A stretch of 64,000 nt of DNA from Rhodopseudomonas faecalis (lineage in GTDB: Bacteria; Pseudomonadota; Alphaproteobacteria; Rhizobiales; Xanthobacteraceae), in NCBI RefSeq assembly GCF_003217325.1, contig NZ_QJTI01000003.1, forward strand, positions 186,001 to 250,000, written 5' to 3'. The notes beneath the pieces were generated by a model that saw only the letters and a list, made by a program, of their open reading frames with translations, was not told where the DNA came from and did not search any database. Positions 19,749-28,805 of this stretch are shown piece after piece. The number at the start of each line of letters is the position of its first letter. The first letter of the stretch is position 1. Made by a program: the position numbers and the translations under genes.

Positions 19749-19766
19749 GGAGTCGGGAGCTGGGGT

Positions 19767-20558
19767 TTGTCGATCGAAGCCAGCATTACCCTAAAGACTA
19801 AGAATGTCGCGGCGGTCGGCCGCGATCGAATCCGGCTTTTGCAGGCGGTCGCGCGCGAGGGCAGCATTGCCGCCGGCGCCCGGGCCGCCGGACTGACCTA
19901 CAAGGCCGCCTGGGACGCGCTCGACGCGATGACCAATCTGTTCGGGCAGCCGCTGCTGGAGCGGCGCACCGGCGGCAAATCGGGCGGAGGCGCCCACCTG
20001 ACCCCGACCGGACTGCGGGTGATCGAAGCCTTCAACCGGCTGGAAGCGGAAATGGCACGGGTGATCCGCGCGCTCGAGCCGGAGCTCGCCGGCAGCGGCA
20101 TCACCCCCAGCAATCTGGTCTCGGGATATTTTATGAAAACCAGCGCTCGCAACGCTTTGCGCGGCACCATCACCGCGATCACCGCCGATACGCTCAATGC
20201 CGAAGTCGCGGTCGCGGTGGCCGAGGACACCACGATCTACGCGCTGGTGACCAGCGAGAGCGCCGACAATCTCGGGCTGTGCGTCGGCCGCGAGGTGGTG
20301 GTGCTGATCAAGGCGCCGTTCGTGATGATCGCCCCCGGCCGCGAGCCGCCCAAAACCTCGGCGCGCAATTGCGTGCAGGGCACGGTGCGGCGCTGCGAGG
20401 TGTCCGGCGTCCACGCCGAGATCGTGCTCGACGTCGGCGCCGACAAGACGTTGGCGGCATCGATCACCGCCGCCAGCGCCGCCGACATGCGGCTCAACCC
20501 TGGCAGCCCGGCCTGTGCGGTGTTCGACGCCGCCCATGTGCTGATCGCGATCGATTGA
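19767..20558 (+). CDS. modE: Molybdate-responsive transcriptional regulator ModE
   Basis: The 263-aa protein has a LysR-like winged-helix N-terminus (RIRLLQAVAREGSIAAGARAAG...AAWDALDAM, about residues 20-60, then LLERRTGGKSGGGAHLT). Two tandem Mop/TOBE domains follow, each beginning with the same kind of motif: TSARNALRGTITAI (about 124) and TSARNCVQGTVRR (about 194). It binds molybdate and represses Mo-transport genes. The start appears to be TTG 19767, preceded by a GGGAGCTGGGG stretch; no ATG is available near the conserved N-terminus. It heads the modEABC operon and has its own operator directly upstream. Confidence 0.93.
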   Translation: MSIEASITLKTKNVAAVGRDRIRLLQAVAREGSIAAGARAAGLTYKAAWDALDAMTNLFGQPLLERRTGGKSGGGAHLTPTGLRVIEAFNRLEAEMARVIRALEPELAGSGITPSNLVSGYFMKTSARNALRGTITAITADTLNAEVAVAVAEDTTIYALVTSESADNLGLCVGREVVVLIKAPFVMIAPGREPPKTSARNCVQGTVRRCEVSGVHAEIVLDVGADKTLAASITAASAADMRLNPGSPACAVFDAAHVLIAID

Positions 20559-20679
20559 GGCGGCCGATGACGCCGTTCCCCACGCGCTCATTGCAGTTCG
20601 GCACCCGGCCTCGCAGCGGCCGGCCGCCGCTCGCCCTTCCGTTTCTTCCCACCACCAAGCTGACCAACAGGAGAGACCC

Positions 20680-21450
20680 TTGAAGTTCATCATGCCCATC
20701 AAGCTGGCGCTGATCGGCGTCGCCGTTGCCTGCGTCACCAGCTCCCAGGCTTTGGCCGACAGCGCCAATATCGCGGTTGCCGCGAATTTCACCGAGCCCG
20801 CCAAGGAGATCGCCGCGGCGTTCAAGGCCAAGACCGGCCATGAGGCGGTGCTGTCATTCGGCTCGAGCGGCCAGTTCTTCACCCAGATCAGCCAGGACGC
20901 GCCGTTCCAGGTGTTCCTGTCGGCGGACTCCGCCCGCCCGAAGAAGCTGGTCGAAGACGGTCTGGCGGTGAAGGACAGCCGCTTCACCTATGCGGTCGGC
21001 AAGCTGGTGCTGTGGAGCAAGGAGCCTGGCCTGGTGAAGGGCGAACAGACCCTCAAGCACGGCAAATTCGCCAAGCTGTCGATCTGCAACCCGGTCGCCG
21101 CGCCTTATGGTGCCGCCGCGGTCGAGGCGATGCAGACCCTGAAGCTCTATGACGAGCTGAAGCCGAAATTCGTGGAAGGCGCCAACATCTCGCAGGCATT
21201 CCAGTTCGTGCAGACCGGCAATGCCGAGATCGGCTTTGTGGCGCTGTCGCAGGTGATCAACGACAAGGACGGTTCGCGCTGGATGGTGCCGCAAAACCTG
21301 TATTCGCCGATCACCCAGGACGCGGTGCTGCTCAAGAAGGGTGAAAACGACGAAGCCGCCAAGGCGTTCTTTGAATTCCTGAAGGGACCGGAGTCGCGCG
21401 CCATCATCGAAAAGTTCGGCTACGAGGTCCCGCCCGCCAAGGCGAGCTGA
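20680..21450 (+). CDS. modA: Molybdate ABC transporter substrate-binding protein
   Basis: This 256-aa periplasmic protein has a signal peptide (KLALIGVAVACVTSSQALAD, cleavage near residue 27). The ModA-type ligand region follows: NIAVAANFTEPAKEIAAAFKA and VLSFGSSGQFFTQI, with SADSARPKKLVEDG and the later GNAEIGFVALSQV. It captures molybdate, possibly also tungstate, for ModBC. TTG 20680 is preferred over ATG 20692 because AGGAGA lies 5-6 nt before TTG. It sits 121 bp after modE, in the same orientation. Confidence 0.93.
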   Translation: MKFIMPIKLALIGVAVACVTSSQALADSANIAVAANFTEPAKEIAAAFKAKTGHEAVLSFGSSGQFFTQISQDAPFQVFLSADSARPKKLVEDGLAVKDSRFTYAVGKLVLWSKEPGLVKGEQTLKHGKFAKLSICNPVAAPYGAAAVEAMQTLKLYDELKPKFVEGANISQAFQFVQTGNAEIGFVALSQVINDKDGSRWMVPQNLYSPITQDAVLLKKGENDEAAKAFFEFLKGPESRAIIEKFGYEVPPAKAS

Positions 21451-21505
21451 GCCTCGCTGCATGAGACCGGGCGTTTCGAGAATGGCACCAACGGAGCGGA
21501 AAAAG

Positions 21506-21651
21506 CTCCCTCTCCCCGCGTGCGGGGAGAGGGGTGGGGTGAGGGGGCGCCTCCCCCAGGCTGAGCCGCCCGACCGCGCGAACACGCCCCCTCTCCCGAC
21601 CGCCCTCGCTTCGCTCCGGCGATCGACCTCTCCCCGCATGCGGGGAGAGGT
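21506..21651. repeat. Palindromic repeat, family B copy 1 (between modA and modB)
   Basis: Two copies of a CCTCTCCCCGC-tgc-GCGGGGAGAGG-type hairpin (21506-21533 and about 21628-21651) flank a spacer. The same architecture is inside the helicase gene at 44088-44214. It separates modA from modB by 237 bp and could attenuate or stabilise the operon mRNA. Confidence 0.75.
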
Positions 21652-21687
21652 TAGGACCACCCGTCATTTCCAACTCATGTTCCAGCA

Positions 21688-22374
21688 ATGAGCGGCCTTC
21701 CCCCCGATATTTGGCAGCCGGTTCGGCTCACGGTCGAGCTGGCGGCGATGACCACCTTGATCCTTTTGATCGTCGGCACGCCGATCGCGTGGTGGCTGGC
21801 GCGCTCCAAAGCCTGGTGGAAGGAAGGCATTGCCGCGGTGGTGGCGCTGCCGCTGGTGCTGCCGCCGACCGTGCTCGGCTTCTATCTGCTGGTGCTGTTC
21901 GGACCGGATGGCCCCGGCGGCGCGCTCGCCGGTCTGTGGGGCGGCCGCACGCTGGCCTTCACCTTCGAGGGCCTGGTGATCGGCTCGGTGGTGTATTCGA
22001 TGCCATTCGTGGTGCAGCCGATCCGCAATGCCTTTGCCGCGGTCGGCGACCGGCCGCTCGAAGTCGCCGCCACGCTGCGCGCCTCGCCGCTGAAAGCGTT
22101 TTGGACGGTGGCGGTGCCGCTGGCGCGCCCGGGCTTTTTGTCCGGCGCGGTGCTCGGCTTTGCGCACACCGTCGGCGAATTCGGCATCGTGCTGATGATC
22201 GGCGGCAACATTCCCGGCACCACCAAGGTGCTGTCGGTGGCGATCTACGATTATGTCGAGACCTCGCAATGGCGTGAGGCCAATATCCTGGCCGCGGGCA
22301 TGGCCGCCTTCGCCTTTGTGGTGATCCTGACCATGATGATGCTGGAAAAACGCACCGCGCGGATCAAAGGATGA
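21688..22374 (+). CDS. modB: Molybdate ABC transporter permease
   Basis: The 228-aa protein has about five membrane segments: [66 protein letters not shown], and two more at the C-terminus. The ABC-permease EAA-like loop is [27 protein letters not shown] in variant form (RPLEVAATL...). The ModB-typical [20 protein letters not shown] follows. Its end overlaps the modC start by 4 bp (ATGA). Confidence 0.94.
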   Translation: MSGLPPDIWQPVRLTVELAAMTTLILLIVGTPIAWWLARSKAWWKEGIAAVVALPLVLPPTVLGFYLLVLFGPDGPGGALAGLWGGRTLAFTFEGLVIGSVVYSMPFVVQPIRNAFAAVGDRPLEVAATLRASPLKAFWTVAVPLARPGFLSGAVLGFAHTVGEFGIVLMIGGNIPGTTKVLSVAIYDYVETSQWREANILAAGMAAFAFVVILTMMMLEKRTARIKG

Positions 22375-23519
22375 GAGACCTCGCCAACTCGATCAACGCG
22401 CAGTTTCGCGGCCAGTTGGGCCGCTTCCGGCTCGACGCCGCATTCACCGTGCCGGCGACCGGCATCACCGGGCTGTTCGGCCCGTCCGGCTGCGGCAAGT
22501 CCACGGTGCTGCGCTGTATCGCCGGGCTGCAGCAACTGCCCGGCAGCCGCTTTTCGATCGCGGGCGACACCTGGCAGGACGAAAGCCTGTTTCGCAAGGC
22601 GCATCAGCGCCCGATCGGCTATGTGTTTCAGGAAGCCAGCCTGTTTCAGCATCTGTCGGTGAAGGGCAATCTCTTGTACGGCGCGCCGCGCCACCCCGCC
22701 GAGCAGAGCAACGGCCAGAGCATCGGCTTTGACGAGGTGCTGGAGTTGCTTGGCCTCGTGCCGCTGCTCGATCGTTCGCCGCGCCATTTGTCCGGCGGCG
22801 AACGGCAGCGGGTCGCGATCGGCCGCGCGCTGCTGTCGCAACCCAAGCTGCTGCTGATGGACGAGCCGCTATCGGCGCTCGACCGGCTCACCAAGGATGA
22901 CATCCTGCCATTTCTGGAACGGCTGCATGAGCGGCTATCGCTGCCGGTGATCTATGTCAGCCATGACATCACCGAAATCGAGCGGCTGGCCGACCATCTG
23001 GTGCTGATGCGCGCCGGCGAGGTGATCGCCTCGGGGCCGCTGACCCAGGTGCAGAGCGACCCGACGCTGCCGCTCGCCGCCTCGCGTGAGGCCGCCGTCA
23101 ATTTCGACGCGATCGTGCAGCGCTATGACAGCAACTACGGGTTGGTGACGTTGCAACTCGAAGGCGCTGAACTGCTGGTGCCGGCGCCGCCGGTCGCGGC
23201 CGGTGAGCGCCGCAGGGTGCGCATTGCCGCCGGCGACGTCAGCCTGGCGCGCCAACTGCCGCAGCAATCCACCATCCTGAACGCGCTGCCGACTAAGATC
23301 GTGTCGGCGACGCCGCTCAACGCCAGCGAGATGGTGGTGGTGCTGGCGCTCGGCGACGGCACGGGCGGCGCGCGCTTGCTGGCGCGCGTCACCCGGCGCT
23401 CATGGGATCATTTACAGCTTGCCACCGGCCAGCAGGTGATCGCCCAGGTCAAGGGCGTGGCGCTGGCGCCGGGACGCGGCGACAGGTCTCGCGACCCCAG
23501 CCACAGCCCGACGGCATGA
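22371..23519 (+). CDS. modC: Molybdate ABC transporter ATP-binding protein
   Basis: The 382-aa protein has Walker [11 protein letters not shown] near residue 37, the ABC signature [15 protein letters not shown] near 141, and Walker [15 protein letters not shown] with the catalytic Glu, then H-loop [12 protein letters not shown]-terminal molybdate-binding TOBE domain (about 310-375, [19 protein letters not shown]...[10 protein letters not shown]) is typical of ModC. It powers molybdate import with ModB. It is translationally coupled to modB and is the last gene of the mod operon. Confidence 0.94.
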   Translation: MRDLANSINAQFRGQLGRFRLDAAFTVPATGITGLFGPSGCGKSTVLRCIAGLQQLPGSRFSIAGDTWQDESLFRKAHQRPIGYVFQEASLFQHLSVKGNLLYGAPRHPAEQSNGQSIGFDEVLELLGLVPLLDRSPRHLSGGERQRVAIGRALLSQPKLLLMDEPLSALDRLTKDDILPFLERLHERLSLPVIYVSHDITEIERLADHLVLMRAGEVIASGPLTQVQSDPTLPLAASREAAVNFDAIVQRYDSNYGLVTLQLEGAELLVPAPPVAAGERRRVRIAAGDVSLARQLPQQSTILNALPTKIVSATPLNASEMVVVLALGDGTGGARLLARVTRRSWDHLQLATGQQVIAQVKGVALAPGRGDRSRDPSHSPTA

Positions 23520-23559
23520 TGACACCGGGGATGTCGCGCTTAGCTCGATGAGCGCGGCC

Positions 23560-24489
23560 TCACGCCGGGCCGAACGACCGCGTCACCGGATAGGCCAGGC
23601 CGGCATGGGCGGCCAGCCGCTCGATATCGCGCTGGCTGTCCAGCACCGCATAGCCGCCGCGCGCTTTGTTGGCGCAGGCGGCATCGAGCAGCCAGTGGCG
23701 CACCGCGAGCGGATCGGCGCGATCCTGCGTGACCAATTGCCGGCTGAGCAACAGCCCGGCGAGGCTGCTGGCCAATGCCGCGGCACTACAGGCCCCGCTG
23801 CGGCGCGCCACCCGGCCTTCCAAGGCCGCGCCGAAAATCCGGCTACCCGGCATCGCGATACCGCACCCGCCGCCGATCGCCAGCGCGCCATCGCAGCCCG
23901 GCGACGGCAATTGCTCGACCGCCTTGACCGCCAACACCGGCGCCGCCAGCGCGGCGCGCAGCAATTCGGCACTGCCTCTGCGACCCGCCGCCGCGATGAT
24001 CAGCACCTTGCGGCGCAGGCACAGCGCCAGCGCTTTGGCGAGCTGGCCGTCATGGTCGGCCATGGTGACAAACGCGCCGCCGCCGACATGAATGACCTGC
24101 GCGCCATGATCGACCGCCACCACGATCGCCCGCGCCAGCCGCTGCGGCGTGCAGACCGCGCCATCGGCGAAGATCGGCACCAGCAGGCCACGGCATAGCG
24201 GCGCCTGCCCTTCCACGGCGCTGCATGGCTGTCCGAAAATCACGCTGGCGGTATGGGAGCCCTGCGCCATGGTGCGATCGTTGCACGTGCGCGCTGTCAC
24301 AAATTCATCGGGAGCGAAATCATCGATCGGCGTCAGCCGCGCGCCGCGAAAACACTCGTGGGTGCGATCCACCGGCCCATCCAGCACGGCGATGGTGATA
24401 CGCGGATCACCGCCGCCGAGAGTGTACAGCAGGTCTTTTTGAAAAGCGGACCTCGGTAGGAACGCAGACTCGGCAGTGCCAGACATCAA
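23560..24489 (-). CDS. PatA/PatG-type subtilisin-like (S8) protease, divergent
   Basis: The 309-aa protein has the cyanobactin-maturation protease layout: ITIAVLDGPVDRTHECF with Asp37, QGSHTASVIFGQP with His79, CRGLLVPIFADG, and a serine region SGACSAAALASSLAGLLLSRQ with Ser235. The catalytic triad is thus kept, but the usual AAAGN(D/E)G oxyanion-hole segment reads IIAAAGRRGS, with Arg at the Asn position. The SGTS-type motif is also altered to SGACS. No secretion signal is evident. No precursor peptide or other RiPP gene lies next to it; modC is the convergent neighbour. It may be an active but diverged peptidase, or a non-peptidase relative. The start ATG 24489 may instead be ATG 24486. Confidence 0.72.
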   Translation of the reverse strand: MMSGTAESAFLPRSAFQKDLLYTLGGGDPRITIAVLDGPVDRTHECFRGARLTPIDDFAPDEFVTARTCNDRTMAQGSHTASVIFGQPCSAVEGQAPLCRGLLVPIFADGAVCTPQRLARAIVVAVDHGAQVIHVGGGAFVTMADHDGQLAKALALCLRRKVLIIAAAGRRGSAELLRAALAAPVLAVKAVEQLPSPGCDGALAIGGGCGIAMPGSRIFGAALEGRVARRSGACSAAALASSLAGLLLSRQLVTQDRADPLAVRHWLLDAACANKARGGYAVLDSQRDIERLAAHAGLAYPVTRSFGPA

Positions 24490-24664
24490 CCCTCATCCTT
24501 GAACACGCGGCGCTGACGATTTCGGCACCCCGTATTAGTCGCGCCCGGTACAATTTGGTTTCGGGAAATCGACTGCGGATGAGAAACTTTTTATTAACAG
24601 TTGTTAAGACAATCGGCCGGCCCAGCGTACACAATCGGATGCACCGCTGGATGTGCAGAATTGA

Positions 24665-25363
24665 TCAGATTGCCGCGGCGACCTGATGCAAGCCGATGAT
24701 GCGGGCCAGCGAGCGCACTTCCTGCTTCTGATCCTCGCGCAACTGGAAAAGCAGCGGCATCGCCGCCGACTTAAGCTGTTGCACTTCCTCGCTATCAGGA
24801 TCGATGGCCGGTGCGGCGCCCTTGGGATTGGCCTGCTGGGTGGCGTGCATCTTGCGCGCGACGGCACGCAGCGCCTGCTCGACCGACGGCCAATAATAGG
24901 CTTGCGACGACGACAGATTGAGCCGGCTCTTGATGGCGGCGATCTGTGAATCGCTGAGCAGCGCATAGGTCTTCTGCACCGGCGGCTTGCTGGCCGCTTT
25001 CGGCTTAGCCTCGAGCTTGGCATCGGGCTTGGCGTCTGGTTTGGCTTCCGGCACCGGCACCATCGCCGCAGCAGCTTCGACCGGCTTGGGCAGTACCAGC
25101 GGGGTATCGGCGGCAAAGGCCTGGCGCAGCGGCACTTCTTCCGGCGCGGCGGCGAGCGCGGCCGCGGATTCGGCGGCGTTGGTCGACACCGTCATCACCG
25201 CCAGCCGGTCGGTCTTGGCGGTGCGATTGGCGACCGGGCGGTGATTGGCGGACTCGGTGCCGGCCAATTCGGCGACACCATCATTGCGAGTCACGATGCT
25301 CAGCGCGGCTGCGCTGGCGATGAGCGTGCAACCCAGCGCCAGCAGGGCAATGGTTCGTGTCAC
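24665..25363 (-). CDS. Membrane-anchored or secreted hypothetical with C-terminal helical domain
   Basis: From GTG 25363 (chosen because GGGAGA lies 6-7 nt upstream), the protein of about 232 aa begins with a single hydrophobic segment (IALLALGCTLIASAAALSI). A long Ala/Pro/Lys-rich linker (KPDAKPDAKLEAKPKA) follows, then a conserved-looking helical C-terminus (ALLSDSQIAAIKSRLNLSSSQAYYW, LLFQLREDQKQEVRSLARI). The C-terminus loosely resembles the helical pattern of the CpxP/Spy LTXXQ proteins, but I cannot assign it. The codon frame is open further to 25408. Confidence 0.68.
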   Translation of the reverse strand: MTRTIALLALGCTLIASAAALSIVTRNDGVAELAGTESANHRPVANRTAKTDRLAVMTVSTNAAESAAALAAAPEEVPLRQAFAADTPLVLPKPVEAAAAMVPVPEAKPDAKPDAKLEAKPKAASKPPVQKTYALLSDSQIAAIKSRLNLSSSQAYYWPSVEQALRAVARKMHATQQANPKGAAPAIDPDSEEVQQLKSAAMPLLFQLREDQKQEVRSLARIIGLHQVAAAI

Positions 25364-25682
25364 GCTGGTCTCCCTTCCGCGGTACGGATCGCCGGCCATC
25401 TTGAACATAATTGCAGATTAAATATGGCTTAACCATAAGTTCCGCGGCGGCGCCCGGCGAGATCGTTAAGAACTGGTTACAACTCGGACTTGCTAGTTAC
25501 GGCCTGTTAACAGGTCGCGCGCGCCCCGGCACCGCATGGAAAAGCCCGGAAAAACAAGGTTTTCGAGCAGCGAGCAGCTCCGCTCAGGCCTGCAGCCTGG
25601 CGGAGGCGGCGCGTAGCAAGCCGATCGCACCACATCATCAAGGCGCGAAAACGGCCATCGGTCGCTCAGCTTGCGACAGGCG

Positions 25683-25916
25683 TCAGGCGGCGGCGAGGTC
25701 GTAAGCGTCCTGAATATCGGCGACGATTTCCGACGCTTCCCACAGGGCGCGTGCTTCAACCGCGCGGATATTGACGGTCCAGTTCACACCGCGCCGGGAG
25801 CGCGGCGTCTGCATGACGTCGAACTTCACCTGCCGGCAGAGCGGGTGACGCTGCAACGCATGGTACACCCGGGTTCGGATCTCACAGAGAGTCGCGGGGG
25901 TTTTTTCAACGAGCAT
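25683..25916 (-). CDS. Small conserved-type hypothetical protein, 77 aa
   Basis: This 77-aa soluble protein has a compact composition, with C-terminal VNIRAVEARALWEASEIVADIQDAYDLA. It looks like short proteins found in Bradyrhizobium-group genomes, although I cannot name a family. The frame is well formed (no long homopolymers, stop directly after AAA). About 95-130 bp upstream are two TTAA-N7-CTAA motifs (26010-26024 and 26033-26047) that resemble CtrA-type sites. Confidence 0.6.
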   Translation of the reverse strand: MLVEKTPATLCEIRTRVYHALQRHPLCRQVKFDVMQTPRSRRGVNWTVNIRAVEARALWEASEIVADIQDAYDLAAA

Positions 25917-26043
25917 GGCGGCATCCAGCTTTCGCTTTGGCTGGTAGCGCAGCAGCGCGATGATGCACGGCAGTCGCGATCAGCCATGCGTTATGGTGAA
26001 TCCGCTTGGTTAAGAAACAACTAAGTATGTGGTTAACGAATAA

Positions 26044-26066
26044 CTAACCGCCGAGCCGGCGGTTAG
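26044..26066 (-). terminator. Hairpin overlapping the thioesterase stop codon
   Basis: A perfect 10-bp inverted repeat, CTAACCGCCG / CGGCGGTTAG with a 3-nt loop, includes the TAA stop (26063-26065) of the thioesterase gene. On the minus strand it is followed by TTATTCGTTAAC, a weak T-rich tail. Confidence 0.55.
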
Positions 26067-26836
26067 CGTTTCTCGATCACCAGGCTCTGCACCGCGCGCC
26101 CGAAATAACCATGCAGGTCACCGAGCTTGGAGGACGCGATGCCGGCGCCATCGGGACTAATCCACATTTCCGAGTTCAGCAGCACCCACTCGCCGATCGG
26201 CGGCCGCGCCAGATTGATGCTGAGATCGGCGTTGATGAAGGTCCATTCCTTGAAATCCAGCACCGCCGAGGTGGCGTTGCTGAAATCGGCCGCCACCGCG
26301 GCGCGCATCACCGGCGAGATCGCATGGCCTTCGACGATCGGCCGGTCCATCCGGTACCAGATCGCGCCCGGGCCGAGCGACAGGAAACCGCCATGAACCT
26401 CGCGGATCGAAACGCAGGACACGAACGGATTGTTGTCGCCCATGGCGCGCAGCGGCTGGCCTTGCTCCGGCGGCGGCACGTCGATCGGCGGATGCTCGAT
26501 TTCATCAGGCAGTGTCTGCGCGCCGATCCGCATTTTCAGCACGGTGGCGCTGACCACCACCACGCCTTCAGCGAGCAGCCGCACCGCGCAGAGCTGAATC
26601 TTGCGGCCATCGCGGATCACCTCGGTCTCGAATGTGAGCGGCGCCACCGGCACCGGCCGCATCAGATCGATGGTGAGGCGAACGATCTGCATCGGCTGCG
26701 CGGTCGGAATCGACTCGGCGATAAACGCCACCAGCGCCGACGGCGGCGAGCCGTGCTGCATGGTGAGATCCCAGGGACCAGCCGCATACGGGCTGGTGGT
26801 GATGTGATTTCCGTCAATCCGATAGATCGCCTCCAT
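26063..26836 (-). CDS. Acyl-CoA thioesterase-like (double hot-dog) protein
   Basis: This 257-aa protein reads as a TesB-type double hot-dog protein. The first half carries WDLTMQHGSPPSALVAFIAE and LTIDLMRPVPVAPLTFETEVIRDGRKIQ. The second half carries WTFINADLSINLARPPIGEWVLLNSEMWISPDGAGIA. Such proteins hydrolyse acyl-CoA thioesters; the substrate is unknown. I prefer ATG 26836, which has TGAGG 6 nt upstream; GTG 26848 would overlap the stop of the nitronate monooxygenase. Either way it is coupled to that gene. Confidence 0.8.
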   Translation of the reverse strand: MEAIYRIDGNHITTSPYAAGPWDLTMQHGSPPSALVAFIAESIPTAQPMQIVRLTIDLMRPVPVAPLTFETEVIRDGRKIQLCAVRLLAEGVVVVSATVLKMRIGAQTLPDEIEHPPIDVPPPEQGQPLRAMGDNNPFVSCVSIREVHGGFLSLGPGAIWYRMDRPIVEGHAISPVMRAAVAADFSNATSAVLDFKEWTFINADLSINLARPPIGEWVLLNSEMWISPDGAGIASSKLGDLHGYFGRAVQSLVIEKR

Positions 26837-26844
26837 CGCCGACC

Positions 26845-27813
26845 TCACAGCGCCGGATCGATGGCAGCATCATATTCGCGCTTCAGCCGCGCGACGAGCT
26901 CGGCCACCGGCACGATGCTGGAGACCGAGCCGATGCCCTGGCCGCTGCCCCAGATTTCCTTCCAGGCTTTCGGCTTGGCGCGTTCGCCGCTGTCGTCGGT
27001 GCCAAAGCTCATCTTGGAGGGATCGGAGCTGGGCAGATTGTCGGGATCAAGCCCGGCCGCGGCGATCGACGGCTTGAGGTAATTGCCGTGCACGCCGGTG
27101 AACAGGTTGGAATAGACGATGTCGTCGGCGCTACAGGTGGTGATCATCTCCTTGTAGCGCTGCACGGCATTGGCTTCGTCGGTGGCGATGAACGCCGAGC
27201 CGATATAGGCGAAGTCGGCGCCGAGCACGCGCGCCGCGCGGATCGCCCGGCCATTGGCGATCGCCCCTGACAGCGCGATCGGTCCGTCGAACCAGGCGCG
27301 GGTCTCGGCCACGAACGCGAACGGCGACTGCGTGCCGGCATGGCCGCCGGCGCCGGCCGACACCAGGATCAGGCCGTCGGCGCCCTTCTCGACCGCCTTA
27401 TGCGCGAACTTCTGATTGATCACGTCGTGAAACACGATGCCGCCCCAGCCATGGGCGGCCTGGTTCAAATCCTCGCGCGCGCCGAGCGAGGTGATGATCA
27501 TCGGCACCTTATGCTTTTCGCAGAGCGCCAGATCCTGTTCGAGCCGGTTGTTGGATTTGTGCACGATCTGATTGACCGCGAACGGCGCTGACGGCCGCTC
27601 CGGATGCGCGCGGTCATGGGCGGCGAGTTCTTCCCTGATGCGATGCAGCCACTCGTCGAGCAGCGCGGCCGGGCGCGCATTCAACGCCGGAAACGAGCCG
27701 ACGATTCCCGCCTTGCACTGCGCGATCACCAGATCGGGGCCCGAGACGATGAACAGCGGAGAACCGATCACAGGCAGCGACAGACGGCCCTTAAACAAGG
27801 CAGGCATCGACAT
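26845..27813 (-). CDS. Nitronate monooxygenase / 2-nitropropane dioxygenase family FMN enzyme
   Basis: The 322-aa TIM-barrel flavoprotein has the family pattern: PVIGSPLFIVSGPDLVIAQCKAGIVGSFPALNARP at the N-terminus (FMN-proximal), VEKGADGLILVSAGAGGHAGTQSPF as the phosphate-binding segment, IALSGAIANGRAIRAARVLGADFAYIGSAFIAT, and the tail GIGSVSSIVPVAELV. The family oxidises alkyl nitronates; some members are enoyl-ACP reductases of the FabK type, so the exact reaction is uncertain. The pair with the thioesterase suggests lipid or CoA metabolism. Confidence 0.87.
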   Translation of the reverse strand: MSMPALFKGRLSLPVIGSPLFIVSGPDLVIAQCKAGIVGSFPALNARPAALLDEWLHRIREELAAHDRAHPERPSAPFAVNQIVHKSNNRLEQDLALCEKHKVPMIITSLGAREDLNQAAHGWGGIVFHDVINQKFAHKAVEKGADGLILVSAGAGGHAGTQSPFAFVAETRAWFDGPIALSGAIANGRAIRAARVLGADFAYIGSAFIATDEANAVQRYKEMITTCSADDIVYSNLFTGVHGNYLKPSIAAAGLDPDNLPSSDPSKMSFGTDDSGERAKPKAWKEIWGSGQGIGSVSSIVPVAELVARLKREYDAAIDPAL

Positions 27814-27939
27814 TCAGGCATTCCTCCGGCGTGTTCTTGTGTGCTTGGCGCGCGGCCGGACGGCCGCGACAGCCAGCAAAGCAAGAGCGCCGGCGCTGTG
27901 CAAGCGCGCGCTGCGCGTAGCTGCGCACGAAAACGTCTG

Positions 27940-28698
27940 CTAACGGCAGATAGCCCGCGTCACGAAATAATTGGTGTGACAATCGCTTGGCTCGCGCTGC
28001 CGGCCAGGGATCAACGCTTTCGCCGAACAGGCTTCGGCGGAATCGGTGGTCAGGCTCTTGCCTTCGCGAAAGCCCTTGCTGCGGCACAGCTGATCGGCGC
28101 CAGCCTTGCAATCGGCCGCGCCATCGCTGGCGGTCGGGCATTGCACGCGGCCCGACACCATCGAGGGCACCATGCTGCTGTCGGCAGGCGGGGCTGCCGG
28201 CGGGGGGACAGCCGGGACGGCAGGTGCGGCGACCGGCGGGGGGACCGGAGCAGGCGCCGCGGGCGCTGGAGCGGTGACGCGGCCAGCGGGAGCGGGAGCC
28301 GGCGCCGGTACAGCGGCACGGCCGGACGGAGCCGGGACGGGGGCCATCGCCGGAGGAGCGGGTTCTGCCGGCTTGGCGGCGGCCGCGGGGTCGGGCGCTG
28401 CGGGCGACGGCGTCAGGCTCGGCAGCATCGAAGTGGATTTGTCCCAGATCTTGCCGATCTCATCGATCAGGCCGGGCTTGTCATCCGCGGCCGGAGCGGC
28501 GGCGGGCGCAACGGGCGGCGCGCTTGGGACGGCGGGCGCGCCGGGTGGCGCGCTTGGGGCAGCGCTCGCCGGCGGCGGCGTTGCGGCCCGCTGAGCCATA
28601 ACGGCCGACATCATCGCCGGAGACATCACAAGCGCCATCGCGGCGACGGCGACACGCGCCGGCCCCGCGATCATCCACAAACCAGGAGAATCAGACAT
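27940..28698 (-). CDS. Pro/Ala-rich exported hypothetical protein
   Basis: From ATG 28698 the product is about 252 aa. It has an N-terminal hydrophobic signal (RVAVAAMALVMSPAMMSAVMA), then a very Pro/Ala-rich linker covering about 100 residues. The Cys-containing C-terminus has VQCPTASDGAADCKAGADQLC and PSDCHTNYFVTRAIC. The frame is open well upstream of 28698, but that translation lies antisense or in the shadow of the DedA-like gene, so I use the ATG before the signal. The folded part is only the last 80 residues. Function is unknown; the paired Cys suggest an oxidised periplasmic domain. Confidence 0.65.
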   Translation of the reverse strand: MSDSPGLWMIAGPARVAVAAMALVMSPAMMSAVMAQRAATPPPASAAPSAPPGAPAVPSAPPVAPAAAPAADDKPGLIDEIGKIWDKSTSMLPSLTPSPAAPDPAAAAKPAEPAPPAMAPVPAPSGRAAVPAPAPAPAGRVTAPAPAAPAPVPPPVAAPAVPAVPPPAAPPADSSMVPSMVSGRVQCPTASDGAADCKAGADQLCRSKGFREGKSLTTDSAEACSAKALIPGRQREPSDCHTNYFVTRAICR

Positions 28699-28805
28699 CG
28701 GCCGCACCGTAATCCCGGTGCGGCGCAGCGAAAAGCAAAAGCGCCGGCGCTGCGACATCACGCAACGGCGCCATGCGCGGGGCGAACGCCTTACCGCCTC
28801 AGGTT

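Larger units (their letters stand above)
19299..19766. promoter_or_regulatory. Divergent regulatory region between PFOR and modE
   Basis: This 468-bp intergenic region has no credible gene. It holds an FNR/FixK-type box at 19515-19528 and a Mo-box at 19724-19748. The middle part (about 19530-19700) is distinctly lower in GC than the flanking genes, as expected of promoters. A small group of ATTGCG/TTGCGT-like motifs occurs at 19560-19620 without clear symmetry. Confidence 0.6.
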
